From positions 71,221 to 135,220 of the forward strand of contig UQUZ01000002.1 of assembly GCA_900544375.1 (NCBI GenBank): DNA of 64,000 nt, read 5' to 3'. Shown in pieces: positions 8,497 to 16,941 of the stretch (the stretch's first letter is position 1; every line of letters starts with the position of its first letter). This DNA comes from an uncultured Oscillospiraceae bacterium (GTDB lineage: Bacteria; Bacillota; Clostridia; Oscillospirales; Acutalibacteraceae). The position numbers were made by a program, and so were the translations under genes. The notes beneath the pieces were generated by a model. The model was not told the origin of the DNA. It did no database searches and saw nothing but the letters and a program-made list of their open reading frames with translations.

Positions 8497-8535
8497 GCGA
8501 AAAGCGCGATACACCGGCGCTTTTCGCTTGACTTT
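8497..8535 (+). terminator. Probable intrinsic terminator after the UPF0210 gene
   Basis: An 11-bp perfect stem GCGAAAAGCGC/GCGCTTTTCGC (8497-8507 with 8517-8527) is followed by TTGACTTTTTAC, an imperfect T-tract. It lies just upstream of the M20 peptidase ribosome site, so some read-through is possible. Confidence 0.6.
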
Positions 8536-8557
8536 TTACAGAGGAGTGGGATTGTTC

Positions 8558-10036
8558 ATGGCAACCTGGCAAATTGTTTTATACACGATTCTAGGGCTAT
8601 TGGCCGCCTTTCTTGCGATTACCTTGATTCGGGCCGCTTTTTTTACCCCGAAAAAACAGGCCTATGATCCGCTGCCGGAAGAGCCGGTCGATCAAAGCCG
8701 CCTGACGCAGCATTTATCAGAGGCCATCCGGATTCCTACGGTATCCTATCCGGATCAGAAGGATGTGGATTGGGCGCAGTTTGAGCGGTTCCATCTGTTT
8801 TTGCGGGAAGCTTACCCGTTGATCCATCAAAAGCTCACCTGCGAAGTGGTGCCGCCCGCCAACCTGCTCTACTGCTGGAAGGGGAAGGACGCATCGCTTG
8901 ACCCGATTGCTATGCTGGCCCATCAGGATGTTGTCCCCGTGGAGGATGGGACGGAAAACGACTGGACGCATCCGCCCTATGAGGGTTATAACGATGGGGA
9001 GTTCATCTGGGGCCGTGGCGCGCTGGATATGAAAAACCACCTGATCTCCGTGATGGAGGCGGTGGAAACGCTGCTGGAGGAGGGCTTTGAGCCTGAGCGG
9101 GATGTTTACTTGCTCTTTGGGGATGATGAGGAGGTCGTCGCGTCCCAAACTTCCGGTGCAAGGGCGCTGATGCAGCTTCTCAAGGAGCGCGGCGTCCATC
9201 TCGACTGTGTGCTCGATGAGGGCGGCGCCATTCTGCCCGCTAAGGTGAATGGCATCTTAGATCAATATCTAGCCGGAATCGGCGTGGCGGAAAAAGGCTA
9301 CGCGGATTTTGAAATTTCCGTTTTCTCCAAGGGCGGGCATTCCTCCCAGCCGCCGCAGCACACGGCGCTGGGCGAGCTGGCGGATGTGATCCAAGACCTT
9401 GAAAACCACCAGTGCAAATCCAAAATGACGGGCATGGTCTATAGCCTGTTTCAGAAAATCGGGCGCAACGTTTCTTATCCCGCGCGGATTGTCACATGCA
9501 ACCTCTGGCTATTGAAGCCCCTTGTGCTCGCCGTGATGAAAAAAATCCCGCCCGCCGCTTCGCTGATCCGCACCACAACCGGCGCGACGATGGCGCAGGG
9601 CAGCCCTGCTGCGAACGTGCTTCCGCAGCGGGCGAGCGTAACGGTCAATTTTCGTATGATGCCTGGCGATTCCATCGCCGGCGTCGAACGCCATATCCGC
9701 AAGGTGGTGCGCAACAAAAATATTGAGGTAAAGCTGCTCAAGGGCAAAGAGCCCTCCAAAATTTCGCCCACGGATTCCCGCTGTTTTGCCATTTTGGAAG
9801 AGCTCTGCATGCGAACCAACCCGGATTATATCGTAGCGCCCTATCTGGTGATGGGCGGTACGGATTCCTATCATTACGAGCCGATTTGCGAAAATATTTA
9901 TCGCTTTGCCCCCTTTGTGGTGGATACTTCCCTTCTGCTGTGCACGCATTCCACCAATGAACGCGTTCCAGTGAAAGCTTTAAAAGAGGGCGTTGCATTT
10001 TTTAAGCAATATCTCCGGCGTGCCTCCGGCAAATAA
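8558..10036 (+). CDS. M20 family metallopeptidase (CPS1/Gly-Xaa carboxypeptidase type), membrane-anchored
   Basis: A 492-residue zinc peptidase. Residues ~5-28 are a single transmembrane segment (WQIVLYTILGLLAAFLAITL), unusual for cytosolic M20 enzymes but typical of the CPS1-like subgroup. The di-zinc site is intact: MLAHQDVVPVE (HxD), the Asp in WGRGALDMKN, the catalytic Glu pair in GDDEEV, and HSTNERV near the end; a dimerisation domain sits in between. Substrates of the subgroup are dipeptides or N-acyl amino acids. The ATG at 8558 follows GAGGAG (8541-8546); an upstream in-frame start at 8528 has none. A stem-loop after the stop separates it from a convergent lipoprotein gene. Confidence 0.88.
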   Translation: MATWQIVLYTILGLLAAFLAITLIRAAFFTPKKQAYDPLPEEPVDQSRLTQHLSEAIRIPTVSYPDQKDVDWAQFERFHLFLREAYPLIHQKLTCEVVPPANLLYCWKGKDASLDPIAMLAHQDVVPVEDGTENDWTHPPYEGYNDGEFIWGRGALDMKNHLISVMEAVETLLEEGFEPERDVYLLFGDDEEVVASQTSGARALMQLLKERGVHLDCVLDEGGAILPAKVNGILDQYLAGIGVAEKGYADFEISVFSKGGHSSQPPQHTALGELADVIQDLENHQCKSKMTGMVYSLFQKIGRNVSYPARIVTCNLWLLKPLVLAVMKKIPPAASLIRTTTGATMAQGSPAANVLPQRASVTVNFRMMPGDSIAGVERHIRKVVRNKNIEVKLLKGKEPSKISPTDSRCFAILEELCMRTNPDYIVAPYLVMGGTDSYHYEPICENIYRFAPFVVDTSLLLCTHSTNERVPVKALKEGVAFFKQYLRRASGK

Positions 10037-10043
10037 AAAATAT

Positions 10044-10090
10044 TCAGCCATACGCCCCGCAGGCAGAATGCGGCATAGCGTATGGCTGAT
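10044..10090. terminator. Bidirectional stem-loop between convergent genes
   Basis: A 12-bp stem TCAGCCATACGC/GCGTATGGCTGA (10044-10055 with 10078-10089) with a 22-base loop holding a small inner stem. Its position between the converging M20 and lipoprotein genes supports a terminator, although flanking T-runs are short. Confidence 0.6.
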
Positions 10091-10100
10091 TGATTTTCCC

Positions 10101-10745
10101 TTAGGCGGTGGAAGAGGAGGCGCCGGTTTCCGCGGGCGCTTCAGAAGCGGGCGTTTCCGCCTTTTCGGGATCGGCGTCCCCGGCCTCCTCCTGTGCGGCG
10201 GTGTCCGCTGCGCGGGATTGATCCTTCTTGATCGTTTCAATGGTCATACGGTAGCCCAGGGAGATTTTTTCCTTGCTGATCCGGAAGCCGTTCCATTCCA
10301 GCGATTCCCCCGCTGCGTTTGCTTCATCTCGCGCGGCGCCGAGAACGCCCGCCTTTTTCAAGGCACCGTCACAGGCCTGTGCGCTTTGCCCGGTAAAAGC
10401 CTGCGCCGTGCGGGAGGCGAGCGCGGCGAAGAATGTGTCGCTCTCTTCATCGCCTATGCGGGCATAGAGCAGGGAGCAGGCTTTCAGCTCAGCGCTTTCT
10501 TTATCGATCTGCAAACAGAGCATGTAGGTTTCATCCCCTTTGGGCGATAGAAAATAGGAGTGTCCGATAAAGGTATCCTCCTCTTTTGCCAGCGCGTCCC
10601 TGGCGTTGAGCTGCTGTGTTTCGTCGAGCGCGTTGAAACGGTTTAAAAACGTTTCCTCCGTCAAAAATTCCGCGTCCGTGCAGGCACAGAGCAGGAGGCT
10701 CATCAGGATCAAAAGGCAGGGCGTCATTTTAAAAAATCGTTTCAT
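10101..10745 (-). CDS. Predicted lipoprotein of unknown function
   Basis: A 214-residue protein with a clear lipoprotein signal peptide: MKRFFKM, a hydrophobic core, and lipobox LLCAC with the lipidated Cys around residue 21. The mature part has no domain I recognise; it is acidic to neutral, and the C-terminal ~45 residues are low-complexity (Ala, Glu, Pro, Ser), like a flexible wall-spanning tail. It would be anchored on the outer face of the membrane. It is alone on the minus strand between the M20 gene (convergent) and the purine operon (divergent). Confidence 0.75.
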   Translation of the reverse strand: MKRFFKMTPCLLILMSLLLCACTDAEFLTEETFLNRFNALDETQQLNARDALAKEEDTFIGHSYFLSPKGDETYMLCLQIDKESAELKACSLLYARIGDEESDTFFAALASRTAQAFTGQSAQACDGALKKAGVLGAARDEANAAGESLEWNGFRISKEKISLGYRMTIETIKKDQSRAADTAAQEEAGDADPEKAETPASEAPAETGASSSTA

Positions 10746-10861
10746 AAAAACAAGGTGCTCCTTTCTGTCGATTTAGGTTGTCATTATATACAAAATCAGC
10801 AAATGCGCTATCTGGTTTCCTCAATATATATGTAGAAAAACTTTTTTACAGTCGGATTGCC

Positions 10862-10890
10862 TTGCATTTTTTTTGCGGTTGCCATAGAAT
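10862..10890 (+). promoter_or_regulatory. Promoter of the purine operon
   Basis: TTGCAT (10862-10867) and TAGAAT (10885-10890) with exactly 17 bases between them form a good sigma-A promoter. The predicted start near 10897 gives a ~195-base leader before purE containing a small ORF and a terminator. I did not find a confident PurR box (CGAA-type inverted repeat) around it. Confidence 0.7.
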
Positions 10891-10924
10891 AAATATACAA
10901 ATCACTCGAAATGGAGAGGTCGGT

Positions 10925-11017
10925 ATGAACGGGACAGGCCTGCCGCTGATTGGATGTGTTTCAGTCATCTGCACCGGGGCAAGGTGCGCCCGCATGCCGT
11001 CCGGCAAGAGTAAATAA
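10925..11017 (+). CDS. 30-codon leader ORF upstream of purE
   Basis: A short frame, ATG at 10925 to TAA at 11017, with GGAGAGG (10913-10919) ahead of the ATG at usual spacing. The predicted peptide starts MNGTGLPLIGCVSV and ends RMPSGKSK, with three Cys (residues 11, 16, 21). It matches no protein I know. Position decides its interest: it lies fully inside the transcribed leader, ends 11 bases before a Rho-independent terminator, and purE starts 74 bases later. It may be a true leader peptide whose translation sets termination, or a chance frame over a structured RNA containing hairpins such as GCACC/GGTGC (10971-10987) and TGCCG/CGGCA (10995-11006). Confidence 0.4.
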   Translation: MNGTGLPLIGCVSVICTGARCARMPSGKSK

Positions 11018-11028
11018 TCAAGATCGAA

Positions 11029-11064
11029 AGCTGTGGCGCTTTGCGCGGCAGCTATTTTATTTTT
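11029..11064 (+). terminator. Leader terminator (attenuator) in front of purE
   Basis: An 11-bp stem AGCTGTGGCGC/GCGCGGCAGCT (11029-11039 with 11043-11053) with a TTT loop is followed directly by ATTTTATTTTTT. It lies after the purine promoter and before the first structural gene, where an unconditional terminator would silence the operon. Conditional termination (attenuation) is therefore the natural reading. Confidence 0.75.
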
Positions 11065-11091
11065 TGGGATTGAAGAAGGAGTGCTGAAAAA

Positions 11092-11592
11092 GTGATGAAA
11101 AAGGTAGCGGTTATTATGGGGAGCGACAGTGATCTGCCCATTGTCAGCGGGGCAATCAAAAAGCTGCGTTATTTCGGCGTAGAGGTGGAAACGCATGTGA
11201 TGAGCGCGCACCGCACTCCCGCCGCGGCGGCTGATTTTGCCTCTAGGGCGAAGGAGAACGGTTTTGGCGTGATTATCGCGGCGGCTGGGAAGGCGGCCCA
11301 TCTCGGCGGCGTGCTGGCAGCGCATACGACGCTGCCTGTCATCGGCATCCCGGTGAAATCCTCCACGCTTGACGGTCTGGATGCCTTGCTTGCCACCGTG
11401 CAGATGCCCTCCGGCATTCCGGTGGCCACCGTTGCAATCGACGGGGCGGAGAATGCAGCGATCCTCGCCGTGCAGATGCTGGCGCTCTCCGATGAAGGGC
11501 TGGCCCAGAAGCTTTCCCAGATGAAGGAGGATATGGCCCAAAAGGTGCTGGAAAAAGATGCTGCGTTGCAGTTGAAGGCTGCTGCGCTTTAA
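11092..11592 (+). CDS. purE: N5-carboxyaminoimidazole ribonucleotide mutase PurE
   Basis: A 166-residue class I PurE, which converts N5-CAIR to CAIR in de novo purine synthesis. Diagnostic motifs are GSDSDLP near the start, MSAHRTP, and AGKAAHLGGVLAAHTTLPVI, which form the nucleotide pocket with its catalytic His. Class I enzymes normally need PurK to make N5-CAIR, and no purK lies in this window. The start is GTG at 11092 (10 bases after AAGGAG) or the ATG at 11095. It is the first structural gene of the purine operon and sits directly behind the attenuator-like terminator. Confidence 0.95.
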   Translation: MMKKVAVIMGSDSDLPIVSGAIKKLRYFGVEVETHVMSAHRTPAAAADFASRAKENGFGVIIAAAGKAAHLGGVLAAHTTLPVIGIPVKSSTLDGLDALLATVQMPSGIPVATVAIDGAENAAILAVQMLALSDEGLAQKLSQMKEDMAQKVLEKDAALQLKAAAL

Positions 11593-11632
11593 ACGGAAAG
11601 AAGAATTTTTAACCCATTCAGGAGGAATTGCG

Positions 11633-13078
11633 ATGTTTGACAAGCCCCATGAGGAATGCGGCGTATTCGGAATTTATAATAAAAATCAGTTCAATGCTGT
11701 TCATTTGACCTATCTTGCACTGTATGCCCTGCAACACAGGGGGCAGATCAGCTGCGGAATCGCGATCAATCGGGGCGGTGTGGTCGATTATCACCGCGAT
11801 CTTGGCATTGTACCCGATGTGTTCGATGCGGATGCGCTCCAGAAGCTCTCCCAGGACGGAGGCGGAGATATCTGCATCGGCCATGTGCGCTATTCGCCCG
11901 GCGGCATGTCAGAGCGCGAAAATTCTCAGCCCCTTGTGATGCGCTATGCCAAGGGCACGATCGCCATTGCTAACAACGGCAGCCTTGTCAACACGCATGC
12001 CCTGCGCGAACCGCTGGAGAAGCAGGGCGCAATTTTCCAGACGGATAGCGACGCTGAACTGATCGCTTTGCTGATCGCGCGCGCACGCCTGGAGGCAGGC
12101 AGCGTCGAGCAGGCAATTAACCGGGCGATGAATCAAATTGAAGGGGCCTATTCGTTTGTGCTGATGTCCCCCCGCAAAATGATCGCTGTGCGCGATCCGC
12201 AGGGTTTTCGCCCCCTTTGCATCGGCAAAATGGAGGATAGCTATATTTTTGCTTCTGAAACCTGCGCGCTTGATAGCCTCGGCGCGGAGTTCGTCCGTGA
12301 TATTGAGCCGGGCGAGATTGTTGTGGCGGATGAAAACGGCATTCGCAGTATCCGCGATCACTGTGGTCATAAGAGCTCGCTCTGCATTTTTGAGCACGTT
12401 TATTTCGCCCGCCCGGATTCTGTAATCGACAATGCAAGCGTGCATCTTGCGCGCCAGCGTGCGGGCAAGTATCTCGCTCGTGAGTATCCGGTGGAAGCGG
12501 ATCTCGTGGCGGGCGTGCCGGATTCCGGATTGGATGCCGCGATCGGCTATGCCAATGAATCCGGCATCCCTTATGGCATGTGTTTTATCAAAAACCGCTA
12601 TGTCGGGCGCACTTTCATTCAAGATTCCCAGGAACAGCGCGAGCGCAGCGTTCGCATCAAGCTAAACCCTTTGCGTTCGGCAGTGGAGGGCAAGCGTGTG
12701 GTGCTCGTGGATGATTCGATCGTCCGCGGCACAACCAGCGCGCATATCATCGAGCTGCTGCGTAAGGCTGGTGCAAAGGAGGTTCACATGCGGATTTCTT
12801 CTCCTCCCTTTATGCACCCCTGCTATTTCGGCACGGATATCAGCTCGCGCGAATACCTGATCGCCTGCCGGATGAGCATTGATGAAATCTGCAAACAGAT
12901 CGGCGCGGATTCCCTGGGCTATTTGAGCCTTGAGAGCCTGCATAAGATCGCCAGCAGCTCCACATCCAGCTTTTGCGACGCCTGTTTTACCGGTAATTAT
13001 CCGATCGATGTGCCGCAGGAACAGCCGGAGGATAGATTCAGCAAAAAGCTCGATACTCTTGTAAAACAGCCGAAGTAA
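11633..13078 (+). CDS. purF: Amidophosphoribosyltransferase PurF
   Basis: A 481-residue enzyme for the committed purine step: PRPP plus glutamine gives phosphoribosylamine. The N-terminal nucleophile domain begins MFDKPHEECGVFG; Cys9 would become the N-terminal nucleophile after removal of the first eight residues, as in Bacillus PurF. The phosphoribosyltransferase half carries the PRPP loop VVLVDDSIVRGTTS. Cysteines at HPCYFG and SFCDACFTGN match the ligands of the [4Fe-4S] cluster in Bacillus-type PurF, suggesting oxygen sensitivity. It lies 40 bases after purE with ribosome site AGGAGG ahead of the ATG. Confidence 0.96.
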   Translation: MFDKPHEECGVFGIYNKNQFNAVHLTYLALYALQHRGQISCGIAINRGGVVDYHRDLGIVPDVFDADALQKLSQDGGGDICIGHVRYSPGGMSERENSQPLVMRYAKGTIAIANNGSLVNTHALREPLEKQGAIFQTDSDAELIALLIARARLEAGSVEQAINRAMNQIEGAYSFVLMSPRKMIAVRDPQGFRPLCIGKMEDSYIFASETCALDSLGAEFVRDIEPGEIVVADENGIRSIRDHCGHKSSLCIFEHVYFARPDSVIDNASVHLARQRAGKYLAREYPVEADLVAGVPDSGLDAAIGYANESGIPYGMCFIKNRYVGRTFIQDSQEQRERSVRIKLNPLRSAVEGKRVVLVDDSIVRGTTSAHIIELLRKAGAKEVHMRISSPPFMHPCYFGTDISSREYLIACRMSIDEICKQIGADSLGYLSLESLHKIASSSTSSFCDACFTGNYPIDVPQEQPEDRFSKKLDTLVKQPK

Positions 13079-13133
13079 ACGGGCGCTTTCGGCGCAGCGG
13101 GGTTTGTTCAGAAAGAAAGGATGGGTTTATTCA

Positions 13134-14168
13134 ATGGATAATAGTTATTCCGACAGCTACCGCGAGGCGGGTGTAGATGTAACCGCTGGTTACAAAGCGG
13201 TGGAATTGATGAAAAAACATGTGGCTCGCACGCAGACACCGGGCGTCGTTTCCGGTATCGGCGGTTTTGGCGGCCTGTTTCAGCCTGACCTGACCGGCAT
13301 GAAAGAGCCGGTGCTCGTTTCCGGGACGGATGGCGTTGGCACCAAGCTAAAGCTCGCCTTTATGATGGACAAGCACGACACCGTGGGCATCGACTGTGTG
13401 GCCATGTGCGCAAACGATGTGGCCTGCGCGGGTGCGAAGCCGCTGTTTTTCCTGGATTATGTGGCCGTGGGCAAAAATGTGCCTGAGCGCGTGGCGCAGA
13501 TCGTTGCGGGCGTGGCCGAGGGCTGTGTGCAGGCGGGTTGCGCATTGATCGGGGGCGAAACAGCGGAGATGCCGGGCTTTTATCCCAAGGAGGAATATGA
13601 TCTGGCCGGCTTCTGCGTCGGTATGGCGAATAAAGCAAAGCTCATTGACGGCGCACAGATGAAGGCCGGCGATGCGCTCATTGGCGTTTCTTCTTCCGGC
13701 GTGCATTCCAACGGCTTTTCGCTTGTGCGCAAGGTGTTCAATATCACACCGGAGCGGCTGAATCTCTATATGTATGAATTCGGCAAAACGCTGGGCGAGG
13801 AGCTGCTGACTCCCACGCGCATCTATGTAAAGAGTCTGCTTGCCCTGATGGAGCAGGTGGAGGTCCATGGCGTTTCCCACATTACGGGAGGCGGCTTCTA
13901 CGAAAATATTCCGCGGATGTTGCCGGATTATCTGCGCGCGGCGATTGAAAAAGCCAAGGTGCCGGTGCGCCCCATCTTCAAAGTGATTCAGAGCGAGGGG
14001 ATCTCGGAACACGATATGTATAACACCTTTAACATGGGGGTCGGCTTATGTGTCGCAGTCGCGGCGGATCAGGCCGATGAAGCCGTCCGCATCCTCAAGG
14101 AGAACGGCGAGGAAGCCTGCATCTTAGGTGAAGTACGCGAGGGCGAGAAGGGGATTGACCTATGCTGA
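13134..14168 (+). CDS. purM: Phosphoribosylformylglycinamidine cyclo-ligase PurM
   Basis: A 344-residue AIR synthetase, which closes the imidazole ring using ATP. The frame opens SYREAGVDVTAGYKAVELMK and shows the family signatures SGTDGVGTKLKLAF, GIDCVAMCANDVACAGA and HITGGGFYENIPRM. I chose the ATG at 13134 rather than the upstream frame start at 13104, because homologues begin just before SYREAGVD; AAAGG lies about 13 bases upstream. Its last seven bases overlap the start of purN, so translation of the two is coupled. Confidence 0.95.
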   Translation: MDNSYSDSYREAGVDVTAGYKAVELMKKHVARTQTPGVVSGIGGFGGLFQPDLTGMKEPVLVSGTDGVGTKLKLAFMMDKHDTVGIDCVAMCANDVACAGAKPLFFLDYVAVGKNVPERVAQIVAGVAEGCVQAGCALIGGETAEMPGFYPKEEYDLAGFCVGMANKAKLIDGAQMKAGDALIGVSSSGVHSNGFSLVRKVFNITPERLNLYMYEFGKTLGEELLTPTRIYVKSLLALMEQVEVHGVSHITGGGFYENIPRMLPDYLRAAIEKAKVPVRPIFKVIQSEGISEHDMYNTFNMGVGLCVAVAADQADEAVRILKENGEEACILGEVREGEKGIDLC

Positions 14169-14785
14169 AGATCGCGGTGCTCGTCTCCGGCGGCGGCACA
14201 AATTTACAGGCGCTGCTCGATGCAAAAGCGCGCGGGGAGATCCCGCACGGCGAATTTGTGCGCGTGATCGCCAGCCGGCCGGATGCCTACGCGCTCACCC
14301 GTGCGGCGAACGCGGGTATCGGCGGCGAGGTGATCTCCCGCAAAAGCTTTGCTACGCTGGAGGAATACGACGCGGCCATTTTAAACGCGCTGCGGGCTTG
14401 TGGGGCGCAGATCGTTGTGCTGGCGGGCTTTTTATCGATTCTTGGCCCTACGGTGATCGAAGCGTACCGCGACCGCATCATCAATATCCACCCCGCGTTG
14501 ATCCCGTCCTTTTGCGGCAAGGGCTATTATGGCCTGCGTGTGCACGAGGCAGCGCTGGCACGCGGTGTAAAGGTGACGGGCGCGACTGTGCATCTCGTCA
14601 ATGAAATTCCGGACGGCGGGCCGATCCTAAGCCAGAAAGCGGTTCTGGTCGAGGCGGGAGACACGCCTGAAACTCTGCAACGCCGTGTGATGGAGCAGGC
14701 GGAATGGCTCCTTTTGCCGCGCGCTGTGGAGGAGCAGTGCGCCCTGTGGGAAGATAGATTTCAGAATCCAGATTTCAGACTTTAG
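14162..14785 (+). CDS. purN: Phosphoribosylglycinamide formyltransferase PurN
   Basis: A 207-residue GAR transformylase, which adds a formyl group from 10-formyl-THF to glycinamide ribonucleotide. Motifs are the phosphate-binding LVSGGGTNLQALLDA (7-21), the catalytic Asn-His segment NIHPALIPSFCGKGYYG and the Asp in VNEIPDGGPIL. It overlaps purM by seven bases. A 145-base gap with one imperfect hairpin (14833-14872) separates it from the cyclohydrolase gene; the order is enzymatically scrambled, as is usual in Clostridia. Confidence 0.95.
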   Translation: MLKIAVLVSGGGTNLQALLDAKARGEIPHGEFVRVIASRPDAYALTRAANAGIGGEVISRKSFATLEEYDAAILNALRACGAQIVVLAGFLSILGPTVIEAYRDRIINIHPALIPSFCGKGYYGLRVHEAALARGVKVTGATVHLVNEIPDGGPILSQKAVLVEAGDTPETLQRRVMEQAEWLLLPRAVEEQCALWEDRFQNPDFRL

Positions 14786-14930
14786 ACGATCTAGAATAGA
14801 GAGAAAGAGGGAAAAGTTTTGTGCTTTCTGGTCAAAAAGGCAAACCGGACTTTGGCCCGGCCCTTTTGAAGAAAGGCCATGACGAACGCGCATAAAACTT
14901 CCGCCTCGCAAAGAAAGGATAGTCATAACA

Positions 14931-15635
14931 ATGCAGATTCAAGATTTGAGAGCGGTTTTGCGCGATAATACCTACCCGGGCCGCGGTATTGTGCTCGGGA
15001 AAAGCGCAGATGGGCAAAAAGCGGTGATCGCCTATTTTATCATGGGCCGCAGTGAAAATAGCCGTAACCGGATTTTTGTGGAAGAGGATGGCGGGCTGCG
15101 CACCCAGGCGTTTGACCCGGCAAAGCTCAAAGATCCGAGCCTTGTGATCTATTGGCCTGTGCGCAAGTTTGGTGCGGCCACAATCGTTACCAACGGCGAT
15201 CAGACCGATACGATTTATAAATTCCTTGCAGCGGAGAAGACCTTTGAGGAGGCGCTGCGGATGCGCACCTTCGAGCCGGATCCGCCCATTCTGACCCCGC
15301 GTATTTCCGGCCTGGTGCACAAGGATGGCAGCTACCGTCTTTCCATTCTCAAAAGCGCAAATGGCAATGCGGAATCCACCCAGCGCTTTTTCTATGAATA
15401 CCCCCAGCCGGTGGCGGGCGAGGGCCACTTCATCCACACCTATCTTGGCGATGGAAACCCGGTGCCCTCCTTTGAAGGCGAGCCGGAGCTGGTGCGGATC
15501 GAAGGCGATATCGATTCCTTTACCAGCCTCATGTGGGAAAATCTCAATGAAGCGAACAAGGTTTCTCTCTTCGTGCGTTTTATCGACCTTGCCGACGGCT
15601 CGGAGGAAACCCGCGTTGTCAATAAGAACAACTGA
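14931..15635 (+). CDS. purO: IMP cyclohydrolase, PurO-like (IMP_cyclohyd family)
   Basis: A 234-residue protein of the stand-alone IMP cyclohydrolase family first known from archaea (PurO) and also found in Clostridia. It catalyses the last step, FAICAR to IMP. Features include YPGRGIVLGKSADGQKAVIA and YFIMGRSENSRNR near the N-terminus (the GRS.NSRNR signature) and the strand SLVIYWPVRK. It replaces the N-terminal MGS-like cyclohydrolase domain of ordinary bifunctional PurH, which is missing from the next gene. Position directly before AICAR formyltransferase supports the assignment. The ATG at 14931 follows AAAGGA. Confidence 0.87.
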   Translation: MQIQDLRAVLRDNTYPGRGIVLGKSADGQKAVIAYFIMGRSENSRNRIFVEEDGGLRTQAFDPAKLKDPSLVIYWPVRKFGAATIVTNGDQTDTIYKFLAAEKTFEEALRMRTFEPDPPILTPRISGLVHKDGSYRLSILKSANGNAESTQRFFYEYPQPVAGEGHFIHTYLGDGNPVPSFEGEPELVRIEGDIDSFTSLMWENLNEANKVSLFVRFIDLADGSEETRVVNKNN

Positions 15636-15691
15636 CGGTGGGCGCCGATTGCAATTGAAAATCTTCGAAGTGTGAAAGGGTGGTTATCATC

Positions 15692-16870
15692 ATGGCAAAT
15701 GAGCTGATGCTCAAATACGGCTGCAACCCCAATCAGAAGCCGTCCCGCATTTTTATGAAGGAGGGCGGCGAATTGCCGATTACCGTTTTGAATGGCAAGC
15801 CCGGCTTCATCAATTTCCTTGATGCGTTCAATAGCTGGCAGCTGGTTTGTGAGCTGAAAGCGGCGACAGGCCTGCCCAGTGCGGCCTCCTTCAAGCATGT
15901 CAGCCCGGCGGGCGCGGCGGTCGGCCTGCCGCTGAGCGATACGCTGAAAAAAATCTACTTTGTAGATGATCTGGAGCTTTCACCGCTCGCTAATGCCTAT
16001 GCGCGTGCGCGCGGCGCGGATCGTATGTCCTCCTACGGCGACTGGATTGCTCTCTCCGAGCCCTGCGATGTGCCCACGGCAAAGCTCATTGCCCGCGAGG
16101 TATCCGATGGCGTGATTGCCCCCGGCTATGAGCCGGAAGCGCTCCAGGTGCTCAAGGGGAAGCGCAAGGGGAACTACAACATCGTGCAGATCGACCCGGC
16201 CTATCGCCCTGCGCCTGTGGAACACAAGGATGTGTTTGGCGTCACCTTCGAGCAAGGGCGCAACGAGCTGAAAATTGACGAGTCGCTTCTGGAAAATGTC
16301 GTCACGGAGAATCAAACGCTTCCCGCGGAAGCGAAGCGCGATTTGCTGATCTCCCTGATTACGCTGAAATATACGCAGTCGAATTCCGTCTGCTACGCAA
16401 AGGATGGCCAGGCCATCGGCGTGGGAGCGGGCCAGCAGTCCCGCGTGCATTGCACGAGGCTTGCCGGCAATAAGGCAGATAACTGGTATCTACGCCAGCA
16501 CCCGAAGGTGCTCGCGCTTCCCTTTGTGGAAAACATCCGCCGCCCGGACCGCGATAACACGATTGACGTTTATATTTCCGACGATTATATGGACGTTTTA
16601 GCGGATGGCGTATGGGAGCAGTTCTTCACTGTGAAGCCGGAGCCTCTCACCCGCGAGGAGCGGCAGGCGTGGCTGAAAACGCTCGATGGCGTTTCTCTTG
16701 GCTCAGATGCGTTCTTCCCGTTTGGCGACAATATTGAGCGCGCGCACCGCAGCGGTGTGCAGTATATCGCCCAGCCGGGCGGCTCTATTCGAGATGATCA
16801 CGTGATCGACACCTGCAACCGCTTTCAAATGGCGATGGCATTCACGGGCATCCGCCTGTTCCACCATTAA
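15692..16870 (+). CDS. purH: AICAR formyltransferase (single-domain PurH)
   Basis: A 392-residue protein with only the AICAR transformylase half of PurH; it transfers formyl from 10-formyl-THF to AICAR. Family motifs are KYGCNPNQKPSRIF (start of the domain), SFKHVSPAGAAV with the catalytic Lys-His pair, KYTQSNSVCYA, GAGQQSRVHCTRLAG and DAFFPFGDNIERA. The inosinicase domain that normally precedes these (~200 residues) is absent, and cyclisation falls to the PurO-like protein 56 bases upstream. I chose the ATG at 15692, 11 bases after GAAAGGG, over the GTG at 15680. Confidence 0.93.
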   Translation: MANELMLKYGCNPNQKPSRIFMKEGGELPITVLNGKPGFINFLDAFNSWQLVCELKAATGLPSAASFKHVSPAGAAVGLPLSDTLKKIYFVDDLELSPLANAYARARGADRMSSYGDWIALSEPCDVPTAKLIAREVSDGVIAPGYEPEALQVLKGKRKGNYNIVQIDPAYRPAPVEHKDVFGVTFEQGRNELKIDESLLENVVTENQTLPAEAKRDLLISLITLKYTQSNSVCYAKDGQAIGVGAGQQSRVHCTRLAGNKADNWYLRQHPKVLALPFVENIRRPDRDNTIDVYISDDYMDVLADGVWEQFFTVKPEPLTREERQAWLKTLDGVSLGSDAFFPFGDNIERAHRSGVQYIAQPGGSIRDDHVIDTCNRFQMAMAFTGIRLFHH

Positions 16871-16941
16871 AAGCGTGCTCCAGCTGTCGGGCGGTATGCC
16901 TGGCAGCTGGAGCTTTGTGGGCTGATAAGAGGAGGAGCAGC

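Noticed and set aside
10897..11030. ZTP (pfl) or purine riboswitch in the purE leader
   Set aside because: Some words resemble the ZTP consensus (ATTGGATG, CCGGGG, GCCGTCCGGCA), but I could not form the outer stem, and GCACC/GGTGC instead make a local hairpin. A covariance search would settle it.
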